Positions 8,102 to 16,272 of a DNA stretch of 23,458 nt are shown in pieces. The DNA comes from Candidatus Woesearchaeota archaeon. GTDB lineage: Archaea > Nanobdellota > Nanobdellia > Woesearchaeales > GW2011-AR4. The stretch spans positions 1 through 23,458 of the forward strand of contig JACPMQ010000069.1 of the NCBI GenBank assembly GCA_016185955.1, in the 5' to 3' direction. Both the position numbers and the translations under genes were made by a program. Every line of letters begins with the position of its first letter. Position 1 is the first letter of the stretch. Under the pieces are notes generated by a model, which was not told where the DNA came from, searched no databases, and saw only the letters and a program-made list of their open reading frames with translations.

Positions 8102-8110
8102 CTTTTTAAA
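8102..8110 (+). promoter_or_regulatory. TATA box of the glycan operon (leaderless)
   Basis: CTTTTTAAA is centred 26 nt upstream of the ATG at 8132. This is the classic archaeal spacing for a transcript that starts at or next to the start codon. No Shine-Dalgarno site precedes the gene, which agrees with leaderless translation. Confidence 0.55.
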
Positions 8111-8131
8111 CACGCTGAATTAACTTTAGCC

Positions 8132-8827
8132 ATGCAAGTAGTTATATTATGCGGAGGGAAAGGCACAAGATTGAGTGGGTACACAGAGGAAATACCAAAA
8201 CCTTTGGTGCAAGTAGGAGACAAGCCAATATTACATCACTTAATGGAAATGTATGCACACTTTGGCTATACTAACTTTATATTATGCCTTGGCTATAAAG
8301 GGCAGAAAATAGAGGAATATTTCAAAAATAAAAATGAAAAAAAATGGGGCATTGAGTTTTCTTATACCGGAGAAAATGCAAATAAGGCAGAAAGGCTGAT
8401 GAAAGTAAAGCAAAAAGTAAATGATATCTTCCTTTTGTCTTATGGCGATGACTTAAGCGATGTTAATATTAATGAAGTTATAAAGTTTCATAATGCGCAA
8501 AAAAAGATAGTGACGCTCACAGCAGTTCCGCTAATCTCGCCTTTTGGCATTATTGAATTAAATCTGCAAAATGAGGTTGTAAGCTTCAAGGAGAAGCCGA
8601 AACTTAGCTACCTAATGAACGGCGGCTTTTACGTCGTAAACAAAAAGATTTTTGATTTTATTAAGGAAGGAGATGAGCTGGAAAAAGAGGTTTTTGAAAC
8701 GCTTGCAAAAAAAAAGCAGATTGCTGCATTTAAGCATAATGGCTTTTGGAAATCAATGAATACATTAAAAGATGTGGTTGAGCTTAATGAAATGCATAGC
8801 AAAGGCATTACACCATGGATAAAATAA
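8132..8827 (+). CDS. rfbF: Glucose-1-phosphate cytidylyltransferase-like nucleotidyltransferase
   Basis: A 231-residue sugar nucleotidyltransferase. Family signatures are GGKGTRL (residues 8-14) with PKPL (22-25) for nucleotide binding and pyrophosphorylysis, GDDLSD (105-110) holding the metal-binding Asp, FKEKP, and NGGFYV. The SDV/NGGF combination and the partner gene fit RfbF, which makes CDP-glucose from CTP and glucose-1-phosphate, better than RmlA or GMP enzymes. It is slightly shorter than the usual 255 or so residues. It is the first gene of the operon, and its last codons overlap the next gene, a CDP-glucose 4,6-dehydratase-like enzyme, by 13 nt. That pairing is the main support for CTP specificity. 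UTP or dTTP use cannot be excluded from sequence. Confidence 0.85.
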   Translation: MQVVILCGGKGTRLSGYTEEIPKPLVQVGDKPILHHLMEMYAHFGYTNFILCLGYKGQKIEEYFKNKNEKKWGIEFSYTGENANKAERLMKVKQKVNDIFLLSYGDDLSDVNINEVIKFHNAQKKIVTLTAVPLISPFGIIELNLQNEVVSFKEKPKLSYLMNGGFYVVNKKIFDFIKEGDELEKEVFETLAKKKQIAAFKHNGFWKSMNTLKDVVELNEMHSKGITPWIK

Positions 8828-9786
8828 ATTGGGAAAACACCAATGTATTAGTCACAGGAGCTGATGGTTTTATTGGAAGCCATGTGGCCAAAGCTTTGAT
8901 AGAAAGAAATGCGGAAGTCATAACTATAGTCAGGGACATTAAAAAATCCAGCAACATCGATATACTTGAATTGAAAAATAAACTTACTATAATCCAGGGC
9001 AACCTTATTAATTTTCAAGACTGCGAAAGAACAATTAATGAATATGACGTTGATTTTTGCTTCCATATAGCGGCACAGGCAATAGTAGGCCCGGCTAACA
9101 GAAGCCCCTTGTCAACATTTGAGTCAAACATAAAAGGCACGTGGAACATATTGGAAGCGTGCAGAGCATCTAAAAAGATGAAAGGAATTATTATAGCGTC
9201 TTCTGATAAGGCATATGGGCAGCAAAAAAAGCTTCCCTATACAGAAGAATCCCCCTTAAATGGATATTTTCCTTATGACGCATCAAAAGCATGCGCAGAA
9301 ATTATTGCAAAATCGTATTTTATGAGTTACGGGCTTCCGATAGCAATTACGAGAAATGCCAATACTTACGGAGATGCAGACATGAATTTAAGCAGAATAA
9401 TCCCTGATGTTATAACAAGGCTTTTAAAAAATGAAGTTCCAGTAATAAGAAGCGATGGCACTCCTGAAAGAGATTATTTGTACATTAAAGACGCTGTTTC
9501 AGCTTATTTAGCTCTTGCGGACAACATGCACAGAAAAGAAGCCATAGGGCAGGCATTTAATTTTGGCACCGGAAAGCCAATAAGCGTTTTAGAGCTTTAC
9601 AATAAAATAATAAACCTCATGGGGAAAAATGTAAAGCCGAAAATTTTGGGAGAAGCTAAAAATGAGATTGACAGGCAATATTTAGATTCTACAAAGGCAA
9701 AAAATGTTCTTGGCTGGGAAGCAGAATATGATATTGATTCAGGATTAAAGGAAACTATTGAATGGTATCGGAAGTTCCACCGTTAA
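8815..9786 (+). CDS. rfbG: CDP-glucose 4,6-dehydratase-like extended SDR enzyme
   Basis: A 323-residue extended short-chain dehydrogenase. It has the NAD-binding TGADGFIGS (residues 14-22), the catalytic Ser/Asp/Lys region SSDKAYG (129-135), and the Tyr-Lys pair YDASK (Y154, K158). The phrases SSDKAYG, NLSRIIP and DYLYIKDAVSAY are typical of RfbG, which converts CDP-glucose to CDP-4-keto-6-deoxyglucose, the entry to 3,6-dideoxy and branched sugars. The gene overlaps the cytidylyltransferase by 13 nt, so the two steps are translationally coupled. The downstream 3-dehydrase (RfbH) and reductases are not in this window, so the final sugar is unknown. Confidence 0.88.
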   Translation: MDKINWENTNVLVTGADGFIGSHVAKALIERNAEVITIVRDIKKSSNIDILELKNKLTIIQGNLINFQDCERTINEYDVDFCFHIAAQAIVGPANRSPLSTFESNIKGTWNILEACRASKKMKGIIIASSDKAYGQQKKLPYTEESPLNGYFPYDASKACAEIIAKSYFMSYGLPIAITRNANTYGDADMNLSRIIPDVITRLLKNEVPVIRSDGTPERDYLYIKDAVSAYLALADNMHRKEAIGQAFNFGTGKPISVLELYNKIINLMGKNVKPKILGEAKNEIDRQYLDSTKAKNVLGWEAEYDIDSGLKETIEWYRKFHR

Positions 9787-9790
9787 AAAA

Positions 9791-10885
9791 ATGAAAATTC
9801 TCGTTATAATGAAGCGCTTTGGCGCCAATAAGGATATGGTTCTTGAGAATTTTGGAAGGCAGATAAGGCTTTTTGAGAAACTTGCAGATAGGCATAAAAT
9901 TGATTTTCTTTGCCCTGACCATGTTAAAAAAGAGTCTAAAATCATAAAAATGGATGGAATGGATTTTTTTGTAATCCCCTTTTCATTATTCTCGATAAGA
10001 AAATTTTTTAAGGCTGTAGGCAAAATAATAAAAAACGGAAAATATGACGCAATAATAGTATCCACAGAGCCTTTAATAGGAATATTGGGGCATTATTATT
10101 CAAAAAAATATAAAATTCCCTTTGTCTATGACTTGCAAGACAATTTTGAGACTTATGACACATACAAGCTGCCTTTTGTGAGCTATTTTGATAAGAAAGC
10201 TGTCAAGGAAGCTGATGCAGTCATAACAGTAAGCAACAGCCTAAAGGAATACATTTCAAGAATAAGAAAAATAAGAAAAGACAATATTTATGTCATAGAG
10301 AATGGAATAGATTTAAGGCTTTTTAAAGAGATAGATAGAAGCATAGCAAGAAAAAAATTAAGGCTGCCGCTAAAATCAAAAATAATTGTTTATGTAGGGC
10401 ATCTTGAAAAGATTAAGGGGGCAGAAATACTCCTTAAATCATTTGAAAAGATAAGGGAAAAATATCCTGATGCCTGCCTTTTAATAAGCGGAAAGGTTGA
10501 TAAATCTGTCGATATAAACAAAAAGAATATCATTTACAGAAAATTGCCAAAAAGGCAGGATGTTGTTTCAGCAATTAATGCTGCTGATGTTGCAGTATTG
10601 CCCAATCCTTCCAACGATTTCACAAAATACTGCTTTCCATACAAAATTGTGGAATATATGGCGTGCAATGTGCCAATTGTTGCCACTGCTGTTGGAGATG
10701 TTTCTTTGCTTTTAAAAAAATATGAAGGAAGCCTTTGCAAGCCCGATGACTGCAAAGATCTAGCAGAGAAAGTGATTTTGAAATTGAAAGAAAGCAAAAA
10801 AATTGATTACAGCAATGAATTAAAAAAATTAAGATGGGACGTTCTTGCTAATAAGCTGGAGCTAATATTGGGCAGTGTAAAGTAA
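9791..10885 (+). CDS. GT4-family glycosyltransferase
   Basis: About 364 residues in two Rossmann-like halves (GT-B fold). The C-terminal donor-binding half has VGHLEKIKGAEILLKSF and YCFPYKIVEYMACNVPIVAT, the E-x7-E type region of family GT4 with the Glu of KIVEYMA contacting the sugar nucleotide. The acceptor half has ENGIDLRLF at the hinge. No signal peptide is present, so it probably works on the cytoplasmic face of the membrane on a lipid-linked glycan. The start is ATG 9791, 4 nt after the dehydratase stop. A TTG at 9758 would add 11 residues that overlap that gene and lack similarity to the family's usual beginning. It is third in the operon and may transfer the deoxysugar made by the first two genes. 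Confidence 0.85.
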   Translation: MKILVIMKRFGANKDMVLENFGRQIRLFEKLADRHKIDFLCPDHVKKESKIIKMDGMDFFVIPFSLFSIRKFFKAVGKIIKNGKYDAIIVSTEPLIGILGHYYSKKYKIPFVYDLQDNFETYDTYKLPFVSYFDKKAVKEADAVITVSNSLKEYISRIRKIRKDNIYVIENGIDLRLFKEIDRSIARKKLRLPLKSKIIVYVGHLEKIKGAEILLKSFEKIREKYPDACLLISGKVDKSVDINKKNIIYRKLPKRQDVVSAINAADVAVLPNPSNDFTKYCFPYKIVEYMACNVPIVATAVGDVSLLLKKYEGSLCKPDDCKDLAEKVILKLKESKKIDYSNELKKLRWDVLANKLELILGSVK

Positions 10886-10918
10886 AGTTATAAAGTCTTA
10901 TATAAAAATTCCAACACA

Positions 10919-11114
10919 GTAACTGCTAAAACAATATAAAGGGTTTTTGCGAATTCTTATTTGTGCTTGTGCGGAGCCGTAAATGCCTCTCAACTTCGCA
11001 ATGCTGCGGCATTGCTCAGGTCGCTTATCACAATTCTGTGAAACTTTTCTGAATTGGCAAATTACGCACAAGCACTGAATTCGCAAAAACCCTTCATGTG
11101 GTGTCAGCATTTAC
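10919..11114. repeat. Nested palindromic element, family A copy 1 (convergent gap)
   Basis: This roughly 195-bp element fills the gap between two convergent genes. It has an 18-bp perfect outer stem (10939-10956 with 11077-11094), an 11-bp stem GTGCTTGTGCG (10963-10973 with 11065-11075), and a core that contains the hairpin GCAATGC-TGCG-GCATTGC (10998-11015) plus a smaller CACA/TGTG hairpin near 11030-11041. A second copy lies at 23193-23458. The 48-nt core is the same in both, while the outer stem differs in sequence but still pairs. Its right edge overlaps the 3' end of the asparagine synthase gene and supplies the stop codon. Confidence 0.85.
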
Positions 11115-12897
11115 AAAATTCATCCAACCACAGCTTTAAAATGTAAATTGCCCACAAGCCGTTAGCATGGTTTTTTTCTTTTTTGTAATGCTGCTCAAGA
11201 AGCTCGCTTTTTTCAGTTAGGCTGCTTTTAATAGAGTCCTTCAATTCATTTCTTAGGTATATATCAAGAGGGAATGCAAAACCTTGCTTCTTCCTATAAA
11301 TTATATTTTTTGGAAGTATGCCCATAAGCGATTTCTTCAGTATGTATTTTGTTTCTTTGCCCCTTAATTTAAGGCTTGCAGGTATTTTTGAGGAAAATTC
11401 AATAAACTTATAGTCAAGAAACGGCACTCTTGCCTCTAAGCTTACGGACATTGATGCCCTGTCAAGCTTAGTTAATATGTCGTCTGCAAGATAAGTGTTT
11501 ATATCTGCATTGCTAAGATTGTCTAAATAATTCCTATAAACAAAGTAGGGCTTATAATAAAGCGAAAAATCATAATTTCCATTAAAAAGATTTTTTTCAT
11601 TTTCTTGGCTAAAAGTTGACCTTAATCTGGAATATCTTTCATAATCCGGCAATTCATTGAAATGCAAATACTGCTTTGCCTTGTGGAACACGCCTTTATC
11701 AGATAGATGAGATAGTGAAGAAAAAAGCGGCTTAAGCATATATTTGCTTATTGCTTTTGGAATTTTATCCTGTAAGGATATATACTTGTAATATAGGTAT
11801 CGGTTATATCCCAGAAAAGATTCATCACCGCCATCTCCTGACAAGGAAACTGTCACATATTTGCGCGCTACTTTAGAAACCATGTAGGTTGGTATCATGG
11901 ATGGGTCAGCAAAAGGCTCGTCATAATATCTTACAAGGAAGGGTATCTGTTTTATAGCATCATTAGAAGAAAAATAAACTTCATGATGCTCTGTTTCAAA
12001 TTTTTCAGAAACGATTTTAGCATATTTTGATTCATTATACTGCTCGTAGTCAAAGCCTACTGAAAAAGTCTTTAAGTCTTTCTTGTATTTGCTTATATAG
12101 GCTACTATTGCGCTGCTGTCTAACCCTCCAGATAAAAAAGCTCCCACAGGAACATCTGCTATCAGCCTCTTTTTTACTGACGAGTCCAAGTATTCTCTAA
12201 TCTTGCTAACAAAAAATTCCTCATTTTTCGCAATTTTTTGGGAAAAATCTGCTTTCCAGTATCTTTTTATTTTTATGGCTTTGCTTAAGGTTAAAGTGCA
12301 TCCGGGCTCTAGTTTGAATATATCTTTAAAAATAGACTTGTCTTTTGGGGTGTATCCATATTTTAAGTAAAAATAAAGCGCTTCCTCATCTATGGTTTTT
12401 TTTATATTTGCGCGAAATATGGCTTTTATTTCCGACGCAAATATAAATTTTTTTTCATTTTTGCAATAAAAAAGAGGCTTTACTCCAAGCCTGTCTCTTG
12501 CAATAAAAAGCTCTTTTTTCTTGGAATCCCATATCGCAAAGGCAAACATGCCATTAAATTTTTCTACACATTTTTCACCGTATTCTTCATAGGAATGGAC
12601 TATTACCTCAGTATCGGTATCGCTTCTAAACCTATGCCCCTTTTTCTGAAGCTCATTTTTTAATTCAAGAAAATTATAAATTTCGCCGTTAAAAACAATC
12701 CATTTAGTGCCGTCTTCATTTGATATTGGCTGCTTGCCCTTTTTGCTTAAGTCTATGATGCTTAGCCTTCTGCTGCCGATGCTTACTTCCTTATCCACGT
12801 AAAAGCCAGAGTCATTTGGCCCTCTAAGTATTAATGAATCTGTCATAGACTTTATCAGGCTTTTGTCGCTCCAGTTAAATCCTGCAATCCCGCACAT
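11104..12897 (-). CDS. asnB: Glutamine-hydrolysing asparagine synthase / amidotransferase
   Basis: A 597-residue enzyme of the AsnB family. The N-terminal Ntn-hydrolase domain starts MCGI, with Cys2 as the nucleophile for glutamine cleavage, and has RRLSIIDLS, NGEIYN (70-75) and DTDTE (93-97). The C-terminal synthase domain has the ATP pyrophosphatase loop SGGLDSS (256-262), SGDGGDE, and SLEARVPFLD. The length matches the 600-residue prokaryotic form. In glycan clusters such enzymes often amidate sugar carboxylates rather than making free asparagine, and the location between two glycosyltransferases favours that here. Both roles are possible. A GGAGTGA ribosome site lies 7 nt upstream. The last codons and the TGA stop fall inside the palindromic element at 10919-11114. 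Confidence 0.92.
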   Translation of the reverse strand: MCGIAGFNWSDKSLIKSMTDSLILRGPNDSGFYVDKEVSIGSRRLSIIDLSKKGKQPISNEDGTKWIVFNGEIYNFLELKNELQKKGHRFRSDTDTEVIVHSYEEYGEKCVEKFNGMFAFAIWDSKKKELFIARDRLGVKPLFYCKNEKKFIFASEIKAIFRANIKKTIDEEALYFYLKYGYTPKDKSIFKDIFKLEPGCTLTLSKAIKIKRYWKADFSQKIAKNEEFFVSKIREYLDSSVKKRLIADVPVGAFLSGGLDSSAIVAYISKYKKDLKTFSVGFDYEQYNESKYAKIVSEKFETEHHEVYFSSNDAIKQIPFLVRYYDEPFADPSMIPTYMVSKVARKYVTVSLSGDGGDESFLGYNRYLYYKYISLQDKIPKAISKYMLKPLFSSLSHLSDKGVFHKAKQYLHFNELPDYERYSRLRSTFSQENEKNLFNGNYDFSLYYKPYFVYRNYLDNLSNADINTYLADDILTKLDRASMSVSLEARVPFLDYKFIEFSSKIPASLKLRGKETKYILKKSLMGILPKNIIYRKKQGFAFPLDIYLRNELKDSIKSSLTEKSELLEQHYKKEKNHANGLWAIYILKLWLDEFCKC

Positions 12898-12920
12898 TTT
12901 TATTCACTCCGAGCACTGAA

Positions 12921-13006
12921 TTTGTCGATTAAATTTGTTTAGTGGATAATGCCAGCAAAAAGGCGGCATTCGCCACCGCTTTGGCTTTGCTCATTTAATC
13001 GACAAA
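12921..13006. repeat. Nested inverted-repeat element between divergent genes, sharing a module with 17571-17612
   Basis: The outer stem pairs TTTGTCGATTAAAT (12921-12934) with its complement at 12993-13006. Inside is a hairpin with AATGCC (12948-12953) pairing with GGCATT (12965-12970), extended by GTGG with CCAC. The 42 bp at about 12947-12988 are identical, in reverse orientation, to 17571-17612 in the ABC operon. The left arm includes a TTTAATC-like TATA candidate (about 12928-12936) for asnB. Confidence 0.78.
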
Positions 13007-13023
13007 CTCCAGAGCACCACAAA

Positions 13024-13034
13024 CTATTTAAATT
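13024..13034 (+). promoter_or_regulatory. TATA box (leaderless) for the second glycosyltransferase
   Basis: CTATTTAAATT is centred 26 nt before the ATG at 13055, just outside the right arm of the inverted repeat. There is no Shine-Dalgarno site between them, so a leaderless transcript is likely. Confidence 0.55.
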
Positions 13035-13054
13035 TTTGTAAATCCCGAATACTA

Positions 13055-14284
13055 ATGAAAAAAATAAAAATTTTAGCTCTAACTTTGTCAGCGCCGACTA
13101 AATTCCATACGCGCTCTGGAATTTTTATACTAAACCAGCTTGAGTATTTGAAGAATAAATGCGATATAAGGATTTTATGCCCCTATCCTTTTGCTCCAAA
13201 AACCAAATTTCTTAATCGCTATTCTAAGTATTCTTCTGTTCCAATTATAGATTCCATTGGCGGAATGAAAGTTTACAGGCCAAAATATTTCATGTTTCCA
13301 AGAAATAAAATCACTTTAAAATTCATAAACCTGCTTTTGCTCATTGAATCCTACTTTATATTCAGGAAATCAAAAAAGATTGTGGATGAAATTGCAAAAA
13401 AATGGGATTTTGATATAGTGCATACGCATGAGATTATTTCTGGCTTCCTTATTGCAAATTACTGCAAAAAAAAATATAATAAGCCTGTTGTGATAACGCT
13501 GCATGGAGAAGACATAACAAAGTATTCAAAAATGAAGCTTTTGCATGCCCTATCAAAATTTTCCCTTAAGATATGCGACAGGATAATAGCAGTAAGCAAT
13601 TCCATGAAAAAAGAAATCTACGAAACTTGCTTAAGCAATAAAAGCATAGAAGTCATTCCAAGCGGCTATCATGTAAGCAGATTTAAGGTGCGCGACACAA
13701 AAAAATGCAGAAAAGTGCTTAATGTGCCAATCAACAAAAAAGTTATACTGTTTGTAGGCGGCTTAGAAGAGAGAAAGGGGGTATTTTATCTCATTCAGGC
13801 TTTATCTTTGCTGAATAAAAATAAAAAAATGCAGCCTTTTATGTGCTATGTTATAGGCGCAGGCTCCTTGCAAAAAAAATTAGAGGAGCTTGCAATTAAA
13901 CTTAAAATTTCCGATAAGATAATCTTTAAAGGGCAAAGAGATCCTGACGAGGTTGCAATTTGGATGAGCGCATCAGATATTTTAGTTCTTCCAAGCCTTA
14001 ATGAGGGGCTTCCAAATGTGATAAGCGAGACTTTTGCTTCTGGAAAGCCTGTTGTTGCCACTAATGTTGCCGGAAATCCTGAAATTGTAAATGAAAAGGT
14101 AGGCTATCTTGTAGCTCCAAAGGATTCCAATAGTTTAGCTGAAAAAATATACGAAGCCTTAAACAGGAAATGGAATAAAAAGGATTTATTAAAAAGAGCT
14201 TCTCAATTCAGCGTCACAAATTCAGTAAAAAAAATATTGAGGATTTATAAGGAGATGGCTGCAAAAGATAAATCAAAAATTTAA
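13055..14284 (+). CDS. GT4-family glycosyltransferase
   Basis: A 409-residue GT-B glycosyltransferase. The acceptor half has TRSGIFILNQLEYL and the typical HTHEIISGFLIA...VITLHGEDI sequence. The donor half has VGGLEERKGVFYLIQAL and LNEGLPNVISETFASGKPVV ending in the GT4 E-x7-E region (EGLPNVISE). A strand at residues about 250-270 (FMCYVIGAGSLQKKLEEL) is also standard. It has no signal peptide or membrane segment. It is transcribed alone, away from asnB, with its own TATA box, and ends next to a run of eight T residues. It likely adds a sugar to the same surface glycan as the operon at 8132. Donor and acceptor cannot be read from sequence. Confidence 0.88.
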   Translation: MKKIKILALTLSAPTKFHTRSGIFILNQLEYLKNKCDIRILCPYPFAPKTKFLNRYSKYSSVPIIDSIGGMKVYRPKYFMFPRNKITLKFINLLLLIESYFIFRKSKKIVDEIAKKWDFDIVHTHEIISGFLIANYCKKKYNKPVVITLHGEDITKYSKMKLLHALSKFSLKICDRIIAVSNSMKKEIYETCLSNKSIEVIPSGYHVSRFKVRDTKKCRKVLNVPINKKVILFVGGLEERKGVFYLIQALSLLNKNKKMQPFMCYVIGAGSLQKKLEELAIKLKISDKIIFKGQRDPDEVAIWMSASDILVLPSLNEGLPNVISETFASGKPVVATNVAGNPEIVNEKVGYLVAPKDSNSLAEKIYEALNRKWNKKDLLKRASQFSVTNSVKKILRIYKEMAAKDKSKI

Positions 14285-14297
14285 AGGATTAATGAAG

Positions 14298-14305
14298 TTT
14301 TTTTT
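14298..14305 (+). terminator. Oligo-T terminator after the glycosyltransferase
   Basis: Eight consecutive T residues lie 13 nt after the stop codon, in the 19-nt gap between two convergent genes. T-runs of this kind end transcription in archaea without needing a hairpin. Confidence 0.4.
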
Positions 14306-15407
14306 ATTGGGCTAGATTTTTATAAGTACTTAACCAAATTTTGCAAAAATCGTCAATACTACCTTCTTCGTCTCTATAAGCTTCGAGGTGTGGTCTTAAG
14401 ATACCATACATAATATCCCATTTAGTAGGCGGTCTTAAATCGTGTAGGTAATGCAAGACTTCATTTGAACCTCCCCATGCACCGTGTAATCCTTTAACTC
14501 CAAGTCTTATATACTCTCCTAACTCCTCTGGTGATTGAGGAATGTCTTCCAAAAAGAACCATTCATGCCTTGGTTGGTCATCAAGAAAATCTACATATGT
14601 TGTGACTCCAGAAGCATCAATTAGGTTTAACGCTTGCTCTGGATTATAATGATACAAAACCGCTAAAGCTGCTTCGAAACATTGTCTAGAGTGACGCAAT
14701 TCTGCTTCAGCTTTCTGATATTGCCTTGTAGCTTCTGCAAGCTTATTAGAGTATCCTTGTGAATCTAATGCCTTCAATTTTTCTTCAAGAAAAGAAACAA
14801 TTTCCTTTGTAGGCACTTCAGGTTGATTCATTCCACCCAAAAATTCTCTACATCTATAATCTAACGCTTTTTTTTGTATTTCGCCTGCTCTTGCTTGATA
14901 ATGGGCAATGCAAGCCTCGACATTAGGCACAACTCTTACTTGACCATTTGGAAGGGAGGATAAATCATAAAAGGCAGTTTGTTCGTGCCCTTGAAATTTT
15001 GTGCCTGATTGCCCTTCCATCGAAATAGTCTCTAAACCACGAGTCACAAAAATTTCTGTTTCACGCTCAAAGTAAAGTCTAGCGTATCTTAGCTCTCTAT
15101 CAGCCCTGCAATACATAGTGACAATCACAAATGGGGTTTCTTTTCTTAAATTACTACTGGGAAAATCTCTTTCTTTGACAAAACCTGGAAAATGATATTC
15201 CCCAGACCCACTCCCAAAATGATAGGGGAGATCATGTGTTTGAAATTCTTCCAGCCCACAATGATCGAATGGTTTCTTTATAATGTTACTTAACGGATCG
15301 AAATCAATTTGATATACACCTTCTATAACTAATTTCTCTTCCATTGTACGCCCGCAATTAAGGCATGGAAGTGGTTCAACTAATCTTATTGTGTTGGGTA
15401 TTGACAT
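14304..15407 (-). CDS. Unrecognised 367-residue protein with N-terminal Cys pair
   Basis: I do not recognise this protein. The N-terminus has a CLNC knuckle (C15, C18) followed by H49-C50, a possible zinc site. Next comes a region rich in His, Phe and Gly (residues 50-75), a beta-rich segment, a helical segment (about 185-250) with charged residues, and a C-terminal helical part with HEWFFLEDIPQSPEELGEYI. There are no membrane segments and no signal peptide. Its composition is unlike its neighbours: about 17 Lys against about 23 Arg, with many His, Gln and Trp, whereas other proteins here are strongly Lys-rich. It stands alone with its own TATA box (about 15441-15449) and an AAGGTAAT ribosome site. 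This suggests acquisition from elsewhere, but the frame is long and intact. Confidence 0.75.
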   Translation of the reverse strand: MSIPNTIRLVEPLPCLNCGRTMEEKLVIEGVYQIDFDPLSNIIKKPFDHCGLEEFQTHDLPYHFGSGSGEYHFPGFVKERDFPSSNLRKETPFVIVTMYCRADRELRYARLYFERETEIFVTRGLETISMEGQSGTKFQGHEQTAFYDLSSLPNGQVRVVPNVEACIAHYQARAGEIQKKALDYRCREFLGGMNQPEVPTKEIVSFLEEKLKALDSQGYSNKLAEATRQYQKAEAELRHSRQCFEAALAVLYHYNPEQALNLIDASGVTTYVDFLDDQPRHEWFFLEDIPQSPEELGEYIRLGVKGLHGAWGGSNEVLHYLHDLRPPTKWDIMYGILRPHLEAYRDEEGSIDDFCKIWLSTYKNLAQ

Positions 15408-15440
15408 TTTATTACCTTATCTAAATGAGCAGTGGGATTA

Positions 15441-15449
15441 TTTATAAAA
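15441..15449 (-). promoter_or_regulatory. TATA box of the orphan gene
   Basis: Read on the minus strand the site is TTTTATAAA, about 37 nt before the ATG at 15407. It gives a leader of about 10 nt with an AAGGTAAT site close to the start codon. It sits beside an imperfect AT-rich inverted repeat (15445-15457 with 15488-15499). Confidence 0.45.
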
Positions 15450-15542
15450 TTTTCGTCGGGATTGTTAAATATTAGTCCCAAAAAAGAGACAAAATTTTAA
15501 TTTTTGAGTTTCGCAGAAATTCCCCATTAGATTAATGAGGTA

Positions 15543-15556
15543 ATTATTTAAATATT
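15543..15556 (+). promoter_or_regulatory. TATA box of the ABC transporter operon
   Basis: ATTATTTAAATATT is centred about 32 nt before ATG 15581. It predicts a leader of only a few nucleotides. Confidence 0.5.
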
Positions 15557-15580
15557 CAAAAGTTCTAATAATCTTTGACT

Positions 15581-16261
15581 ATGAGCCAGACAATAATAAA
15601 GCTTGAGAATGTGTGGAAAACATATAAAATGGGCAACATAGAGGTAAATGCGTTGCGCGGCTTAAATCTCGAAATAAAAAAAAGAGAGTTTGTAGCTATA
15701 ATGGGCCCTTCAGGCTCTGGAAAAAGCACTGCAGTTAATATGATTGGCTGCTTGGATGTGCCTACAAAAGGCAAACTTTTTTTAGAAGACAGGGACATTT
15801 CAAGGCTTTCTGAATCGGATTTGGCTCAGATAAGGGGCAGAAAAATAGGCTTTATTTTCCAGCAGTTTAATTTGATAAACACTTTAACTGCGCTGGAAAA
15901 TGTAACGTTGCCGATGATATTCCAAGGCACAAGCAGCAATGAAAGGGCAGAAACAGCAAAAAAACTTCTGGAGCTGATTGAATTAAGCGACAGAATAAAC
16001 CATAAGCCAACAGAGCTTAGCGGCGGCGAGCAACAAAGGGTTGCAATAGCAAGAAGCCTTGCAAATAATCCAGATGTTATTTTGGCAGATGAGCCCACAG
16101 GAAATCTCGACTCAAAGACAGGAAGCATTGTAATAAACTTTCTGGAAAAGCTTAATAAAGAAGGCAAAACTATAGTGTTAGTGACTCACGATGCTGATGT
16201 TGCAAAGCATGCGCAAAGGATAGTATACTTAATGGATGGAAGGATTATGGGGAGTAAATAA
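15581..16261 (+). CDS. MacB/LolD-type ABC transporter ATP-binding subunit
   Basis: A 226-residue ABC ATPase of the LolD/MacB (FtsE-like) class. It has Walker A GPSGSGKS (42-49), Q-loop FQQFNL, signature LSGGEQQRVAIARSLA (146 onward), Walker B VILADEPTGNLD and the switch histidine in VTHD. LDxPTxG and NLINTLTALENV are typical of this subfamily. It is a soluble homodimer that would drive the two permeases at 17823 and 19052. ATG 15581 is preferred to a TTG two codons earlier, because of the family start and the promoter spacing. The stop codon overlaps the ribosome site AGGTGAT of the next gene. Confidence 0.93.
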   Translation: MSQTIIKLENVWKTYKMGNIEVNALRGLNLEIKKREFVAIMGPSGSGKSTAVNMIGCLDVPTKGKLFLEDRDISRLSESDLAQIRGRKIGFIFQQFNLINTLTALENVTLPMIFQGTSSNERAETAKKLLELIELSDRINHKPTELSGGEQQRVAIARSLANNPDVILADEPTGNLDSKTGSIVINFLEKLNKEGKTIVLVTHDADVAKHAQRIVYLMDGRIMGSK

Positions 16262-16272
16262 GGTGATAAATT

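Noticed and set aside
15445..15499. Imperfect AT-rich inverted repeat between the orphan gene and the ABC operon
   Set aside because: The arms are mostly A and T runs (TAAAATTTT) with a bulge, expected by chance in such AT-rich DNA and overlapping a TATA box. It is not counted with the palindromic family.
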